DNA from: Chloroflexota bacterium | Lineage (GTDB): Bacteria > Chloroflexota > Anaerolineae > Promineifilales > Promineifilaceae | NCBI GenBank assembly: GCA_024640485.1 | Contig: JAHEEY010000004.1 | Span: 1 to 25,667 of the forward strand | Reading direction: 5' to 3' | DNA length: 25,667 bases | Shown here: positions 14,939 to 22,116 of the stretch, piece after piece | Numbering within the stretch: position 1 is the stretch's first letter | Layout of the letters: every line of letters starts with the position of its first letter | Notes under the pieces: model-generated | Database searches by the model: none | Seen by the model: only the letters and a program-made list of their open reading frames with translations | What the model was told of the DNA's origin: nothing | Translations under genes and position numbers: made by a program

Positions 14939-16009
14939 CTACTCTTGCAGCGTTTTGATGTACGCGATAAGGTCTTCAATAATGTCTACGGTCAGGTTCT
15001 CTTCCGCCAAGATCTCAGCCTCTTTTGCCGCGAATTGAGCTTCATAGATCGGAGGCATTACATTGGGGAAACCTGCCACGATCTGGTCGGCTGGATGCAG
15101 GATAGAGTTGCGAATGTAGGCGTCATCCGCCGTGATCGTGGTACCATCTTCAAGTGCTTCCTGGCGACCGTATAGGCCCAGCCAAGTGGGGCCAGCGCCG
15201 GCACTGCCGTCAACCGTGTGACAGCCGGAGCAAGCGAATCCACCCTGGGTGCTGTACCAGAGCGCGCCGCGCTCTTCTGTGCTCAGTTCAGACATGGCCG
15301 GCAGGCTGTTTTCTTTCACCCAAGCATCAAAATCGCTTTGGCTCACCACCCGCACCTTGGCCAACATATCGGTATGGCTGAGGCCGCAGATCTCGGCACA
15401 GCGCAGCATATAATCGCCGATGTCGGTCGGTGTGATTCTCAGCTCGGTATCGCGGCCAGGCACCAGATCCTGCTTGACTCTGAATTCCGGCACCCAGAAA
15501 GAGTGGAGTACGTCATTCGCCCGCATCTTGAGTAAGATGGGCTGATTGACTGGCAGCACTAAATCGCCAGAGACCAGATTGTCAGATTCAGGATATTCAA
15601 AGCTCCAGGACCACTGTTGGCCGGTCACTCTAACCACCATCTCCCCTTCTCTTTCACTGGTTAACGCTTTCAGTGTGGTAGCGCCCCACACGCCCAATGC
15701 CACGACCAATACCAGCGGCACAACGGTCCAGAGAATCTCGACAGTGGTGTTGCCGTGAATATGGGCCGCATCTTCAGTATCGCCTGGCTTGCGCTTGAAT
15801 ACCACCACGGCATAAAGCATGAATACCATGATGAGCGCAAACCAAAAGGCGATAAGCCCAAAGTAGACGCCAAACATCTGGTCAATGGTGGTCGCTTCCG
15901 TACTGGCTCCAACCGGCAATTTGTAGAGAGCCGTCAAACCAAAATAAGTGACAATAGCACCAACGACGACCAAAGCAGAGACAGCATATATATGCTTTCG
16001 ATTACTCAT
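14939..16009 (-). CDS. ctaC: Cytochrome c oxidase subunit II fused to cytochrome c (caa3)
   Basis: 356 aa. Hydrophobic segments lie at about 7-29 (extra N-terminal helix or signal), 48-71 and 90-112. The external cupredoxin domain (about 122-222) has WSWSF at 133-137 and the complete binuclear CuA set: H169, C204, C208, H212 and M215, with E206 in CAEIC. A linker leads to a C-terminal class I cytochrome c domain (about 243-355) with CSGCH (260-264) and the axial methionine M318 (NVMPP). The fused heme makes this a caa3 enzyme that takes electrons directly from the bc complex or its analogue through a tethered cytochrome. ATG start with AGGATAGGAT directly upstream. A hairpin at 16045-16075 precedes it. 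Confidence 0.96.
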   Translation of the reverse strand: MSNRKHIYAVSALVVVGAIVTYFGLTALYKLPVGASTEATTIDQMFGVYFGLIAFWFALIMVFMLYAVVVFKRKPGDTEDAAHIHGNTTVEILWTVVPLVLVVALGVWGATTLKALTSEREGEMVVRVTGQQWSWSFEYPESDNLVSGDLVLPVNQPILLKMRANDVLHSFWVPEFRVKQDLVPGRDTELRITPTDIGDYMLRCAEICGLSHTDMLAKVRVVSQSDFDAWVKENSLPAMSELSTEERGALWYSTQGGFACSGCHTVDGSAGAGPTWLGLYGRQEALEDGTTITADDAYIRNSILHPADQIVAGFPNVMPPIYEAQFAAKEAEILAEENLTVDIIEDLIAYIKTLQE

Positions 16010-16044
16010 ATCCTATCCTTCATTTTCAAAATTGATGCTAGATT

Positions 16045-16075
16045 GTAGCAAAGTCGGAACCAACTACTTTGCTAC
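16045..16075 (-). repeat. Perfect 10-bp inverted repeat upstream of subunit II
   Basis: GTAGCAAAGT (16045-16054) and ACTTTGCTAC (16066-16075) enclose 11 bases. A further TAGA/TCTA match outside extends the stem with a bulge. It is in the 144-base gap between the leading membrane protein gene and ctaC, about 36 bases before the ctaC start. No T tract follows on the transcribed strand, so an attenuator, processing site or protein operator are all possible. Confidence 0.65.
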
Positions 16076-16153
16076 TCTACATCCCCCTAATTAGGTTCTA
16101 ATAATCGTGTGGAAATATTGGATGGGATGCGTAATCCAAATCACAGGGATCTG

Positions 16154-16897
16154 CTAGCCTGGCAGATTCAGATAGACTACAAGCCCAATTCCAAGGCCGA
16201 CAACCAACATGCCGGATAGAATGACCCATATGGCATCCCAAGGGATGGGATCGTTGTCTGTCGCTTCAAACCGATTCAGGGCTTGAGGGCGCATACGCAG
16301 GAACAGCACCACCAGCGCAATCAGGATGCTGCCGCCCACAATCGGCATTGCCGAACTGGCTATTTCGCCGGCATCGTTCAAATATTCACCAGCCGGCACA
16401 AAGGTACTGTTGATCAGCATGGCGGACATCAACACCAACAGCAAGATAAGCAGGGAAGTAGACAAAACCGACCAGCGGGGCATCTTGTGCTCAGGCACCT
16501 CCCCGGCAGTCCGGTTGTTGCGCAGCTTGATAGTTCTTTCCTTATCCAACTCTTCCAAAGCCGCGCTTTGAGACCGGTAGTCATCGCTTTCGGTCACTGA
16601 GCTCACCTGCTTGGAAAGCTGCGTATATGCGAAGGCCAACGCAGCACCAGCGCCCACCACGACAGCGACCACAATGCCGCCCAAAACCCCTGCGGCTTGC
16701 AGCCCAGTCAGGGAAATAGAATCAGCACCAGCCACAGTCATAGGCAGGTCAATTTCAATGATCTGGGGCTCGGGCGCGATAGGCACCTCAGGTCCGCCTA
16801 CGCGCTGGGTCACCAATGACCAAAGGGGCGCGGCAGCCGCCAAAAACAAGAGGATCAACAATCCTCCCCAATTTATCAATGAATTTTTGTTACTCAA
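16154..16897 (-). CDS. Five-span membrane protein leading the cox operon, function unknown
   Basis: 247 aa, not recognised. Predicted spans lie at about 10-29, 66-91, 143-163, 184-202 and 222-244. A charged cytoplasmic-type loop (about 95-140, DDYRSQSAALEELDKERTIKLRNNR) and an extracytoplasmic stretch with many prolines (33-55) lie between them. There are no His/Cys/Met clusters, CxxC or heme motifs. The start is TTG at 16897, supported by CAGGAG eight bases upstream. The gene sits first behind the best promoter candidate of the cluster and 144 bases before ctaC, so it is probably co-expressed with the oxidase. An accessory or stabilising subunit, or an oxidase maturation factor, would fit, but that is inference from position only. 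Confidence 0.75.
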   Translation of the reverse strand: MSNKNSLINWGGLLILLFLAAAAPLWSLVTQRVGGPEVPIAPEPQIIEIDLPMTVAGADSISLTGLQAAGVLGGIVVAVVVGAGAALAFAYTQLSKQVSSVTESDDYRSQSAALEELDKERTIKLRNNRTAGEVPEHKMPRWSVLSTSLLILLLVLMSAMLINSTFVPAGEYLNDAGEIASSAMPIVGGSILIALVVLFLRMRPQALNRFEATDNDPIPWDAIWVILSGMLVVGLGIGLVVYLNLPG

Positions 16898-16960
16898 GAG
16901 ATTTTCTCCTGCAAGACTAGGGTGATCGGGGCTTCACTCTCTTTCGAGATTCGCCACGAA

Positions 16961-16988
16961 ATTCTAGCACAAACTACCGATTCATCAA
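16961..16988 (-). promoter_or_regulatory. Putative promoter of the caa3 oxidase operon
   Basis: On the minus strand TTGATG (16983-16988) and TAGAAT (16961-16966) are separated by 16 bases, and TGC precedes the -10 as an extended element. Transcription would start near 16954, giving a leader of about 57 bases before the TTG start at 16897. A GTGATCAC palindrome lies just upstream at about 16996-17004 and might be an operator. Confidence 0.5.
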
Positions 16989-17093
16989 TTTGCGGGGGTG
17001 ATCACAGCTGGACGCAGAAGCCCTTCGGCTCAAAAAGCGCGGATCAACCGCTCAATTACCTATGTTTGCTGCAGGTTTTGGTGGTGGCGGCCT

Positions 17094-17474
17094 TCAAATG
17101 GCGGTGGTCACCGGATGCGCCCGGCGAGCGCCTTGGCCAAATCGAAATTTACCCAATACAAGCAGGCCAACGCCGATAACGGCGGCGCCAAAGAGAAGAA
17201 TGCGATGATCCAAACGGCTCCGGTCTGCTGGCTGCAGGCGTGGGTACTCGAGCAGCTTCCCCCTTAATTCGGCCTGAAAAACCGCTGGCGCGACCACTGG
17301 AACCAAGACACGTTTGATGGCTTGTGCCAGGCCAAGCAAAGTGAGCAGGTCATCAAGGCCAATCGCTGCGCGTGACCGCAGCCACGCTTCCGGGTCTAGC
17401 TCGCCGGCACGCTCGCTCGCAGTCAGGGCATCGGCATGTTCTGACAGCAAATTTAACAGCGCTCTTTTTTTCAT
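17094..17474 (-). CDS. Small membrane protein with anti-sigma-like layout
   Basis: 126 aa. The soluble N-terminus (1-88) is followed by one span (about 91-109) and a short basic tail. The segment from 40 to 75 (LDDLLTLLGLAQAIK, VPVVAPAVFQAELRGKLLE) has the spacing of Leu, Pro and Phe seen in the cytoplasmic part of small regulators that often accompany ECF sigma factors in Chloroflexota, with LxxLLxLAxxL, then P, then FxxxLRxxLL. I recall this pattern but cannot verify it here. No zinc HxxxCxxC motif is present. The sigma gene at 18534 and DegV at 17541 lie upstream on the same strand, so it may regulate that sigma factor. The start is ATG at 17474 with a weak AGGG seven bases away; a TTG at 17480 is the alternative. 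Confidence 0.6.
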   Translation of the reverse strand: MKKRALLNLLSEHADALTASERAGELDPEAWLRSRAAIGLDDLLTLLGLAQAIKRVLVPVVAPAVFQAELRGKLLEYPRLQPADRSRLDHRILLFGAAVIGVGLLVLGKFRFGQGARRAHPVTTAI

Positions 17475-17540
17475 ATGCAAACCCTAACTATTCGATGAGT
17501 AGAAAATGAAAAGATCGCCGATCGATCAATTTCGACCGGC

Positions 17541-18386
17541 CTATTCCGGAATGGCGACCAATCCCAACGCTCCCGGCCCCAAGTTTACCGCGACAGCAAT
17601 GGACAAATCAGAGATGAACAGATCGGTTTGATTAAACAAATCCTCGCTCATCTGCCGCAGCTTCTGAGCGTGGTCCGGCGCGTTCGCGTGAAGAATGGCT
17701 ATTCTCGCTGGCCGATCTCCAACTTGCTGGTGAACCATCTCCACGATTTTGGCTAATGCTTTTTGACGGGTTCGCACCCGGCCAGCCTCCGCAAAAACAC
17801 CATCCTCCAGCCTCAGAATCGGTTTGAGATTCAACAGTGAAGCCATGACCGACTTCAAAGAGCTAACCCGCCCCCCTCTAACCGCGTACTCCAAGCTGTC
17901 AATCGTCAAAATCACCACCATCTCATCCCGCATCTTCTCCAGCTTGGTCATGATTCCTTCAATGCCGGCACCCGCCTGAATCATCCTAGCCGCTTCGATG
18001 GCCATATAACCTTGCACCGCCGAGCCCGCTTTGGAGTTAAAGACGTGAAAAGTCCCTTGGCCTTCAAGTTCCTTGGCAGCCTGAATAGCAGAGGCATAAG
18101 TGCCGCTCAGCTTCTCGCTTACAACGATGGTCAAGATCTCGTTATCGCCTTCAGCGATGATTTGTTTGTAGCGTTCCACGAACTGATAGGGTGTCGGCTG
18201 GGATGTCTTGGGGAAATTGGAGTTGTCAACCTTCTGGGTCAATTCATAGAAGGAAGCATGATCAATGGTCACCCCGGAGAGATATTCTGTTGTTCCAAAC
18301 ATAATATTGATGGGGAGAGTAGCGATATTATATTGCTTGGCTAATTCTGCGGGGATGTCGCCAGCCTCATCTATTAGGATACGCAT
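17541..18386 (-). CDS. DegV family fatty-acid-binding protein (FakB-like)
   Basis: 281 aa, normal for the family. Two-domain DegV fold with T61-S-Q-P-T-P, S94 in EKLSGTY, the SKAGSAVQGYMAIEAA helix (118-132), R170-G-G-R-V and the C-terminal GPGALGL (270-276). FakB proteins present a bound fatty acid to the kinase FakA. No FakA gene is in the window. The residue before LGPG is Asn268, where the family usually has His that helps hold the carboxylate; T61 and S94 are kept. The N-terminal motif reads IDEAGDIP instead of TDSTADLP. ATG at 18386 is the first family-consistent start, with AAGGAG unusually far at 13 bases. The open frame extends upstream to 18437, but that part looks like leader sequence. 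Confidence 0.9.
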   Translation of the reverse strand: MRILIDEAGDIPAELAKQYNIATLPINIMFGTTEYLSGVTIDHASFYELTQKVDNSNFPKTSQPTPYQFVERYKQIIAEGDNEILTIVVSEKLSGTYASAIQAAKELEGQGTFHVFNSKAGSAVQGYMAIEAARMIQAGAGIEGIMTKLEKMRDEMVVILTIDSLEYAVRGGRVSSLKSVMASLLNLKPILRLEDGVFAEAGRVRTRQKALAKIVEMVHQQVGDRPARIAILHANAPDHAQKLRQMSEDLFNQTDLFISDLSIAVAVNLGPGALGLVAIPE

Positions 18387-18533
18387 GGGTCTTCGTCGAC
18401 TCCTTAGTTGATAGAAATTTATCAATAAGGTCACCAACCTGCGCTAGATATTTCACGGCTGTGGGCAACTTATATCGCTGATCCACGGAGCGCATCCGAG
18501 GATGCTCACATCGATGGTTGAATCAGCAGCCTA

Positions 18534-19130
18534 TCAATTCTCTGACGTTTTGAAGAAGCCCAAACGCTTGGCTGGCGACTTTTCAGTTTTCGTGCTCAGC
18601 TCTTCTCGTAAAGCCAGCAAAGTGCGATGATAAAGAGATTTGATGGCCCCTTCACTGCGGCCCATGATCTCGCCAATCTCCGCATTTGATAGTCGCTCCA
18701 CGAATTTCAAAATGAGCAGTTCCTGGCGGTCCGCCGGCAGCCGGCGGATGGCGGCCAACAAGACATCCTTGTCTTGCATGAACTGTGTCGCCAGTTCGGG
18801 ACTCTCATCTTGAACGCGCCATTGAGCAATATCATCAATCGAGATTATCCGGCGCCGGCTGCGATCCCTATGCCAATTTGCCACCAGATTGTGGGCAATC
18901 CGGTAAAGCCAGGCAGAAAACGGGATCCCGCGATCATCATAGCTGCCGATATGGCTCATTGCCCGGAAGAACACCCGGGCAGTCAGATCTTCCGCATCCG
19001 CCACATTGCCTGTTCGGTAATAGACGTAATTGTAGATCTTGCCTACGTAGCATTCGTACAGCTGACCAAACGCATCTTTATCCGATTTCGCTCGCTCGAT
19101 TAGAGCTGATTCGTCCACACCAGTCGTCAA
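18534..19130 (-). CDS. ECF-type RNA polymerase sigma factor
   Basis: About 198 aa from the TTG start chosen here (frame open to GTG at 19151, 205 aa). Region 2 spans about 10-85 with YNYVYYRTGNVADAEDLTARVFFRAM and FSAWLYRIAHNLVANWHRDRSRR, which cover core binding and -10 recognition. Region 4 covers about 125-180 with LPADRQELLILKFVERLSNAEIGEIMGRSEGAIKSLYHRTLLALR, a helix-turn-helix for the -35. There is no region 3. TTG at 19130 has AGGA nine bases upstream, and GTG at 19151 has no ribosome site and overlaps a hairpin. It is first in a run with DegV and a small membrane protein and diverges from the polysaccharide deacetylase gene. Confidence 0.92.
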   Translation of the reverse strand: MTTGVDESALIERAKSDKDAFGQLYECYVGKIYNYVYYRTGNVADAEDLTARVFFRAMSHIGSYDDRGIPFSAWLYRIAHNLVANWHRDRSRRRIISIDDIAQWRVQDESPELATQFMQDKDVLLAAIRRLPADRQELLILKFVERLSNAEIGEIMGRSEGAIKSLYHRTLLALREELSTKTEKSPAKRLGFFKTSEN

Positions 19131-19150
19131 TACTCTTCTTCCTAAGGCCA

Positions 19151-19184
19151 CTGGCGTGTCGTTTCACCATAAGAAACACGCCAG
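19151..19184. repeat. Imperfect palindrome in the sigma/deacetylase divergent region
   Basis: CTGGCGTGT-CG-TTTC and GAAACACGCCAG face each other across about 7 bases, with a 2-base bulge in one arm. It lies between the putative sigma -10 (19208-19213) and the preferred sigma start, so it would be in the sigma 5' leader. No T tract flanks it. It may be an operator or a leader hairpin. Confidence 0.55.
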
Positions 19185-19207
19185 TCTGATATTGGTTGCG
19201 CTCAGCA

Positions 19208-19213
19208 GTATAG
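19208..19213 (-). promoter_or_regulatory. Putative extended -10 for the sigma gene
   Basis: On the minus strand TGCTATACT gives a TGn-TATACT extended -10, with start expected near 19201 and a leader of about 70 bases to the TTG start. No good -35 is visible. Confidence 0.35.
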
Positions 19214-19266
19214 CACAAGGCGTATGAAGGGAGAATGATAGTAGGAAAAGGCTCATCTCTCTGTGC

Positions 19267-19295
19267 TTGACTGCGCACTATCAGTAAGCTATTCT
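19267..19295 (+). promoter_or_regulatory. Promoter of the polysaccharide deacetylase gene, leaderless
   Basis: TTGACT (19267-19272) and TATTCT (19290-19295) are exactly 17 bases apart. Transcription should begin about 19302, two bases before the ATG at 19304. No Shine-Dalgarno lies before that ATG, which fits a leaderless mRNA. Confidence 0.55.
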
Positions 19296-19303
19296 CCGCC
19301 ACC

Positions 19304-20482
19304 ATGAGTGAGTATAGAAACAGAGGGGTTTCCCTCCAGAAGACCGAAGGTGTCGATGGCATCAGCTGTACAGGCGCACTGCTGATTCTGATGCTGATCT
19401 TGTTTGTCATGAGCACACTTATCGGCGGATCAAAAGAATCTGATGAGACGGCCGTTTCTGCGGTAAACGGCGGTTCGTCCGCCGAGATTGCCAACCCGGC
19501 GTTATCAGCGACAACCCCCACCTACACGGCCACAGCTATCAATACGGACACCCCGGCACCAACGGCCACGGAGACCGCCACCAATACACCGACGTTGACC
19601 CCAACCGCGTCAGCCACTTCAACCGAGACGCCGACCGCTACCAACGAACCAATGGTCGTCCCAATACCGGAAAACACGGCGACGCTGCCGCCAACCGCCA
19701 CCCTGCCGCCGACCCCAACGGCGACGCCGATCCCGTTACCTACCCCGAATGGCACGTACAGCTGGACGCTGAAGGTGCCGATTCTCATGTATCATTACAT
19801 CAGCACGCCGCCAGAAGACGCGGATGAATACCGGACCGCGCTTTCGGTCGCCCCAGAGAACTTCCGGGAGCACATGACCTACCTGGCAGAAAACGGGTTC
19901 AACACCATCGACCTGTACGACCTTTCATTGGCCATCACAGATCAGCGCGAACTGCCTCCAAAGCCGGTTATCATCACCATTGACGACGGCTACCGAGACA
20001 ATTACCAGAATGCTTTCCCTGTCTTGCAGGAATTGGGCCTTACCGCTACCATCTTCTTGGTTACTGAATTCATCGATCAAGGAAATCCTGCCTACATGGA
20101 TTGGCCCATGATCGAAGAGATGGCGTCCGCTGGCATCAGCTTTGAACCACACAGCAAGACACATCCAGACCTGAGCGGCCAAGGCCGTGATTACATCATC
20201 TACCAGGTCCTCGGTTCACAGGAGACTATTGCCGCTCATGTTGGCTATTCACCTCGCTACTTCGCTTATCCTTCAGGGCGGTACGACGATGATGTTATCC
20301 AGGTGCTGCAAGGACTCAACTTCTGGGGCGCCGTCACCACCATGGGCGGCAAATGGCACGGGTTCACCGATCGCTTCGAATGGACCCGCCTCCGAGTGCG
20401 CAACAACACTTACCTGGCCGAGTTCATTGATCTGGTAGATCCGGGTGATTCCCAAAATGGCAAGAAGATCGAGGATCAATAG
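19304..20482 (+). CDS. Membrane-anchored NodB-type polysaccharide deacetylase
   Basis: 392 aa. A short cytoplasmic N-terminus, one span (about 23-41) and a Thr/Pro-rich wall-spanning linker (about 70-148) precede a NodB domain (about 157-375). Motif 1 is TIDDGY (225-230), with D227 the probable base and D228 a metal ligand. Motif 2 is EPHSKTHPDLS (281-291), with metal ligands H283 and H287. Motif 3 is YFAYPSGRYDDD (319-330). The domain starts with VPILMYHYIS, typical of the extracellular polysaccharide deacetylase subgroup. It should remove acetyl groups from N-acetylated glycans outside the membrane; the exact glycan is unknown. The start lacks a ribosome site but fits the leaderless promoter. 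It is followed 33 bases later by a small membrane protein gene. Confidence 0.92.
   Translation: MSEYRNRGVSLQKTEGVDGISCTGALLILMLILFVMSTLIGGSKESDETAVSAVNGGSSAEIANPALSATTPTYTATAINTDTPAPTATETATNTPTLTPTASATSTETPTATNEPMVVPIPENTATLPPTATLPPTPTATPIPLPTPNGTYSWTLKVPILMYHYISTPPEDADEYRTALSVAPENFREHMTYLAENGFNTIDLYDLSLAITDQRELPPKPVIITIDDGYRDNYQNAFPVLQELGLTATIFLVTEFIDQGNPAYMDWPMIEEMASAGISFEPHSKTHPDLSGQGRDYIIYQVLGSQETIAAHVGYSPRYFAYPSGRYDDDVIQVLQGLNFWGAVTTMGGKWHGFTDRFEWTRLRVRNNTYLAEFIDLVDPGDSQNGKKIEDQ
19498..19750 (+). repeat. Thr/Pro-rich low-complexity linker within the deacetylase
   Basis: The coding sequence repeats ACC/ACG/CCG-type codons for a Thr-Pro-Ala tract with no fixed period. It encodes a flexible linker between the membrane anchor and the catalytic domain. 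It is not a tandem array of identical units. Confidence 0.7.
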
Positions 20483-20515
20483 TCAAAGACAGCCGGCTGT
20501 AGTGTAGAGGTCGCA

Positions 20516-21040
20516 ATGGACAAGGCAACAGACGATCGCATCAGGCTGTTCTTTACCCTCAGCCATAGAGCCCGGCAGCTGCTGATGGGGCTGCTGGCTG
20601 CTGTCTTCCTCGGTACCGTAGGCCAGGCAGTTGTCCGGGTAGCTCAGCCGGTATCGCAAGCAACTGGAATCGTCGTCACGCTTTCTGAGAACAAGATCAG
20701 CAACCGCAGCGCCCAGCAGATCCTGACGCTGCAGGAAAATCAGACGACACACACGATACGGCTGCGCAACAACGGACGCATCTGGAAAGCGCTGCAGACA
20801 AGAGCGGATCTGATTGGCCTGGGGGTTGTAATCGAGGAACAAGGTGGGGTGGCTGGTAAGATGATTCCCGCCGACGGCAGTTCCGCAGTCGTCCAGGAAG
20901 CACAGTTTCCGCCGCTGGTTATGCTGCTGATCGGGCTGGTCCCGCTGCTGCTGTTATTGTTTCACATCCAGCCTCAGCTGCTGGGTCGTCAGACCGATCC
21001 TTCGCCTGGGGCGACGGTACCCACGACCCCGCCCAACTGA
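20516..21040 (+). CDS. Two-span small membrane protein, unknown
   Basis: 174 aa, not recognised. Spans lie at about 21-44 and 133-153, with about 85 residues between them rich in Gln, Asn and Ile (GIVVTLSENKISNRSAQQILTLQENQ). The region between the spans is probably outside, and the C-terminal tail is Pro/Thr-rich. No catalytic motif is visible. ATG follows TAGAGG about 8 bases upstream. It lies 33 bases after the deacetylase and may be co-transcribed, which hints at a cell-envelope role without proof. Confidence 0.7.
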   Translation: MDKATDDRIRLFFTLSHRARQLLMGLLAAVFLGTVGQAVVRVAQPVSQATGIVVTLSENKISNRSAQQILTLQENQTTHTIRLRNNGRIWKALQTRADLIGLGVVIEEQGGVAGKMIPADGSSAVVQEAQFPPLVMLLIGLVPLLLLLFHIQPQLLGRQTDPSPGATVPTTPPN

Positions 21041-21148
21041 GCGATACCCTGAAATTCTATCCTCAAGCCGCCGTATGTGCTGCTTCCAAGGAAAGCCCGT
21101 TCACCGACGTTAGCCTACTCGGAAGTAGCACAAGGAGCGCAATATCCT

Positions 21149-21883
21149 ATGAACTTAGAAGGCAAGACGGCCGTGATTACCGGGGGCGCCATTCGTATCG
21201 GCCGGGCGCTGACCTTAGCCCTGGCCAATGAAGGGTGCCAGATCTTCATCCACTACGGCCGGTCCGCCGATCCGGCTCAGGAAACCAGGGAAGAGGCAAG
21301 GGCTTTGGGCGTGGAAGCGGAGATTCACCAGGCAGATCTGGCCAATGATCAAGAAGTCAAAGGGATTATTCCCGCGGCAGCCAAACGGTTCGGCCATGTG
21401 GATATTCTGATCAACAACGCGGCCATCTTTCCAGAAACAGACAGCTTCAGAGATACCGACACCGCCCTGTGGAACAAGCTGTTCAACATCAATCTGCGGG
21501 CGCCTTTTTCGCTGAGCCAGGCGTTTGCCCGCCAACTGCCGAATTCGACTCAAGGGAAAATCATCAACATCCTTGATGCCCGCGGACGCCGGACGGGACA
21601 GGACCATTTTGCCTACCGGCTGGCAAAAGGAGGATTGTGGCAGATGACGGAGATGTTGGCTTTGGAACTGGCCCCCGATGTCACGGTAAACGGCGTGGCC
21701 CTGGGCGCCATCCTTCCCCCACCGGGTGCTGCTCAAACCTATCTGGACCAAATGGCGCAGACCAGGGTGCCCCTAAAACGAGCCGGCTCCCCGGAACTAG
21801 TGGCAGAGAATGTGCGCCATCTCCTCAGGCAGGATTTTCTCACCGGCGTTATCATTCCCATCGACGGCGGCCAGTTCCTCTAG
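21149..21883 (+). CDS. Pteridine-reductase-like short-chain dehydrogenase
   Basis: 244 aa from ATG 21149, which has AAGGAG about 11 bases upstream; the frame is open to 21077, but the extra 24 residues lie before the normal SDR start. Rossmann features are TGGAIRIGRAL (11-21), NNAA (89-92), the catalytic Y156-x-x-x-K160 (FAYRLAKGG) and a C-terminal PIDGGQFL. At the usual catalytic Ser position it has Asp143 (INILDARG). Asp in place of Ser, with Tyr-Lys kept and GGAxRIG at the cofactor site, is the pattern of pteridine reductases such as PTR1 and FolM, which reduce dihydropterins with NADPH. That assignment is good but not proved. Neighbours give no folate context. Confidence 0.75.
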   Translation: MNLEGKTAVITGGAIRIGRALTLALANEGCQIFIHYGRSADPAQETREEARALGVEAEIHQADLANDQEVKGIIPAAAKRFGHVDILINNAAIFPETDSFRDTDTALWNKLFNINLRAPFSLSQAFARQLPNSTQGKIINILDARGRRTGQDHFAYRLAKGGLWQMTEMLALELAPDVTVNGVALGAILPPPGAAQTYLDQMAQTRVPLKRAGSPELVAENVRHLLRQDFLTGVIIPIDGGQFL

Positions 21884-22032
21884 CCGTTAGTCCCGATGCG
21901 GCTGGGCAATATCCAGCCCAGACCACCACAACAGATATCCAGCCCTGGAGAGGGGTTCTTCCGCACTATCCCGATACCCCGGCTTCCAAGCAGGATCGGT
22001 CGGCAGTCCACATGGGCAGAGTCAGGGTCCGC

Positions 22033-22062
22033 TTGGTATTGGCGCCGTGATTACCTTAAAAT
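22033..22062 (+). promoter_or_regulatory. Putative promoter for the protease-kinase-acyltransferase operon
   Basis: TTGGTA (22033-22038) and TAAAAT (22057-22062) are 18 bases apart, placing a start near 22069 and a leader of about 48 bases before the ATG at 22117. The boxes are only moderate. Confidence 0.4.
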
Positions 22063-22116
22063 AGGCCCCAAGCTCCGAGCATATGTCTGGCGGTCCGAAA
22101 ACAAGAGGTACCCTTA

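Noticed and set aside
19498..19750. Possible CRISPR or tandem repeat array
   Set aside because: There are no regular repeats or spacers. It is codon-level Thr/Pro low complexity inside the deacetylase.
21899..21919. GGCTGG/CCAGCC hairpin after the SDR gene
   Set aside because: It is a short stem without a T tract; too weak to call a terminator.
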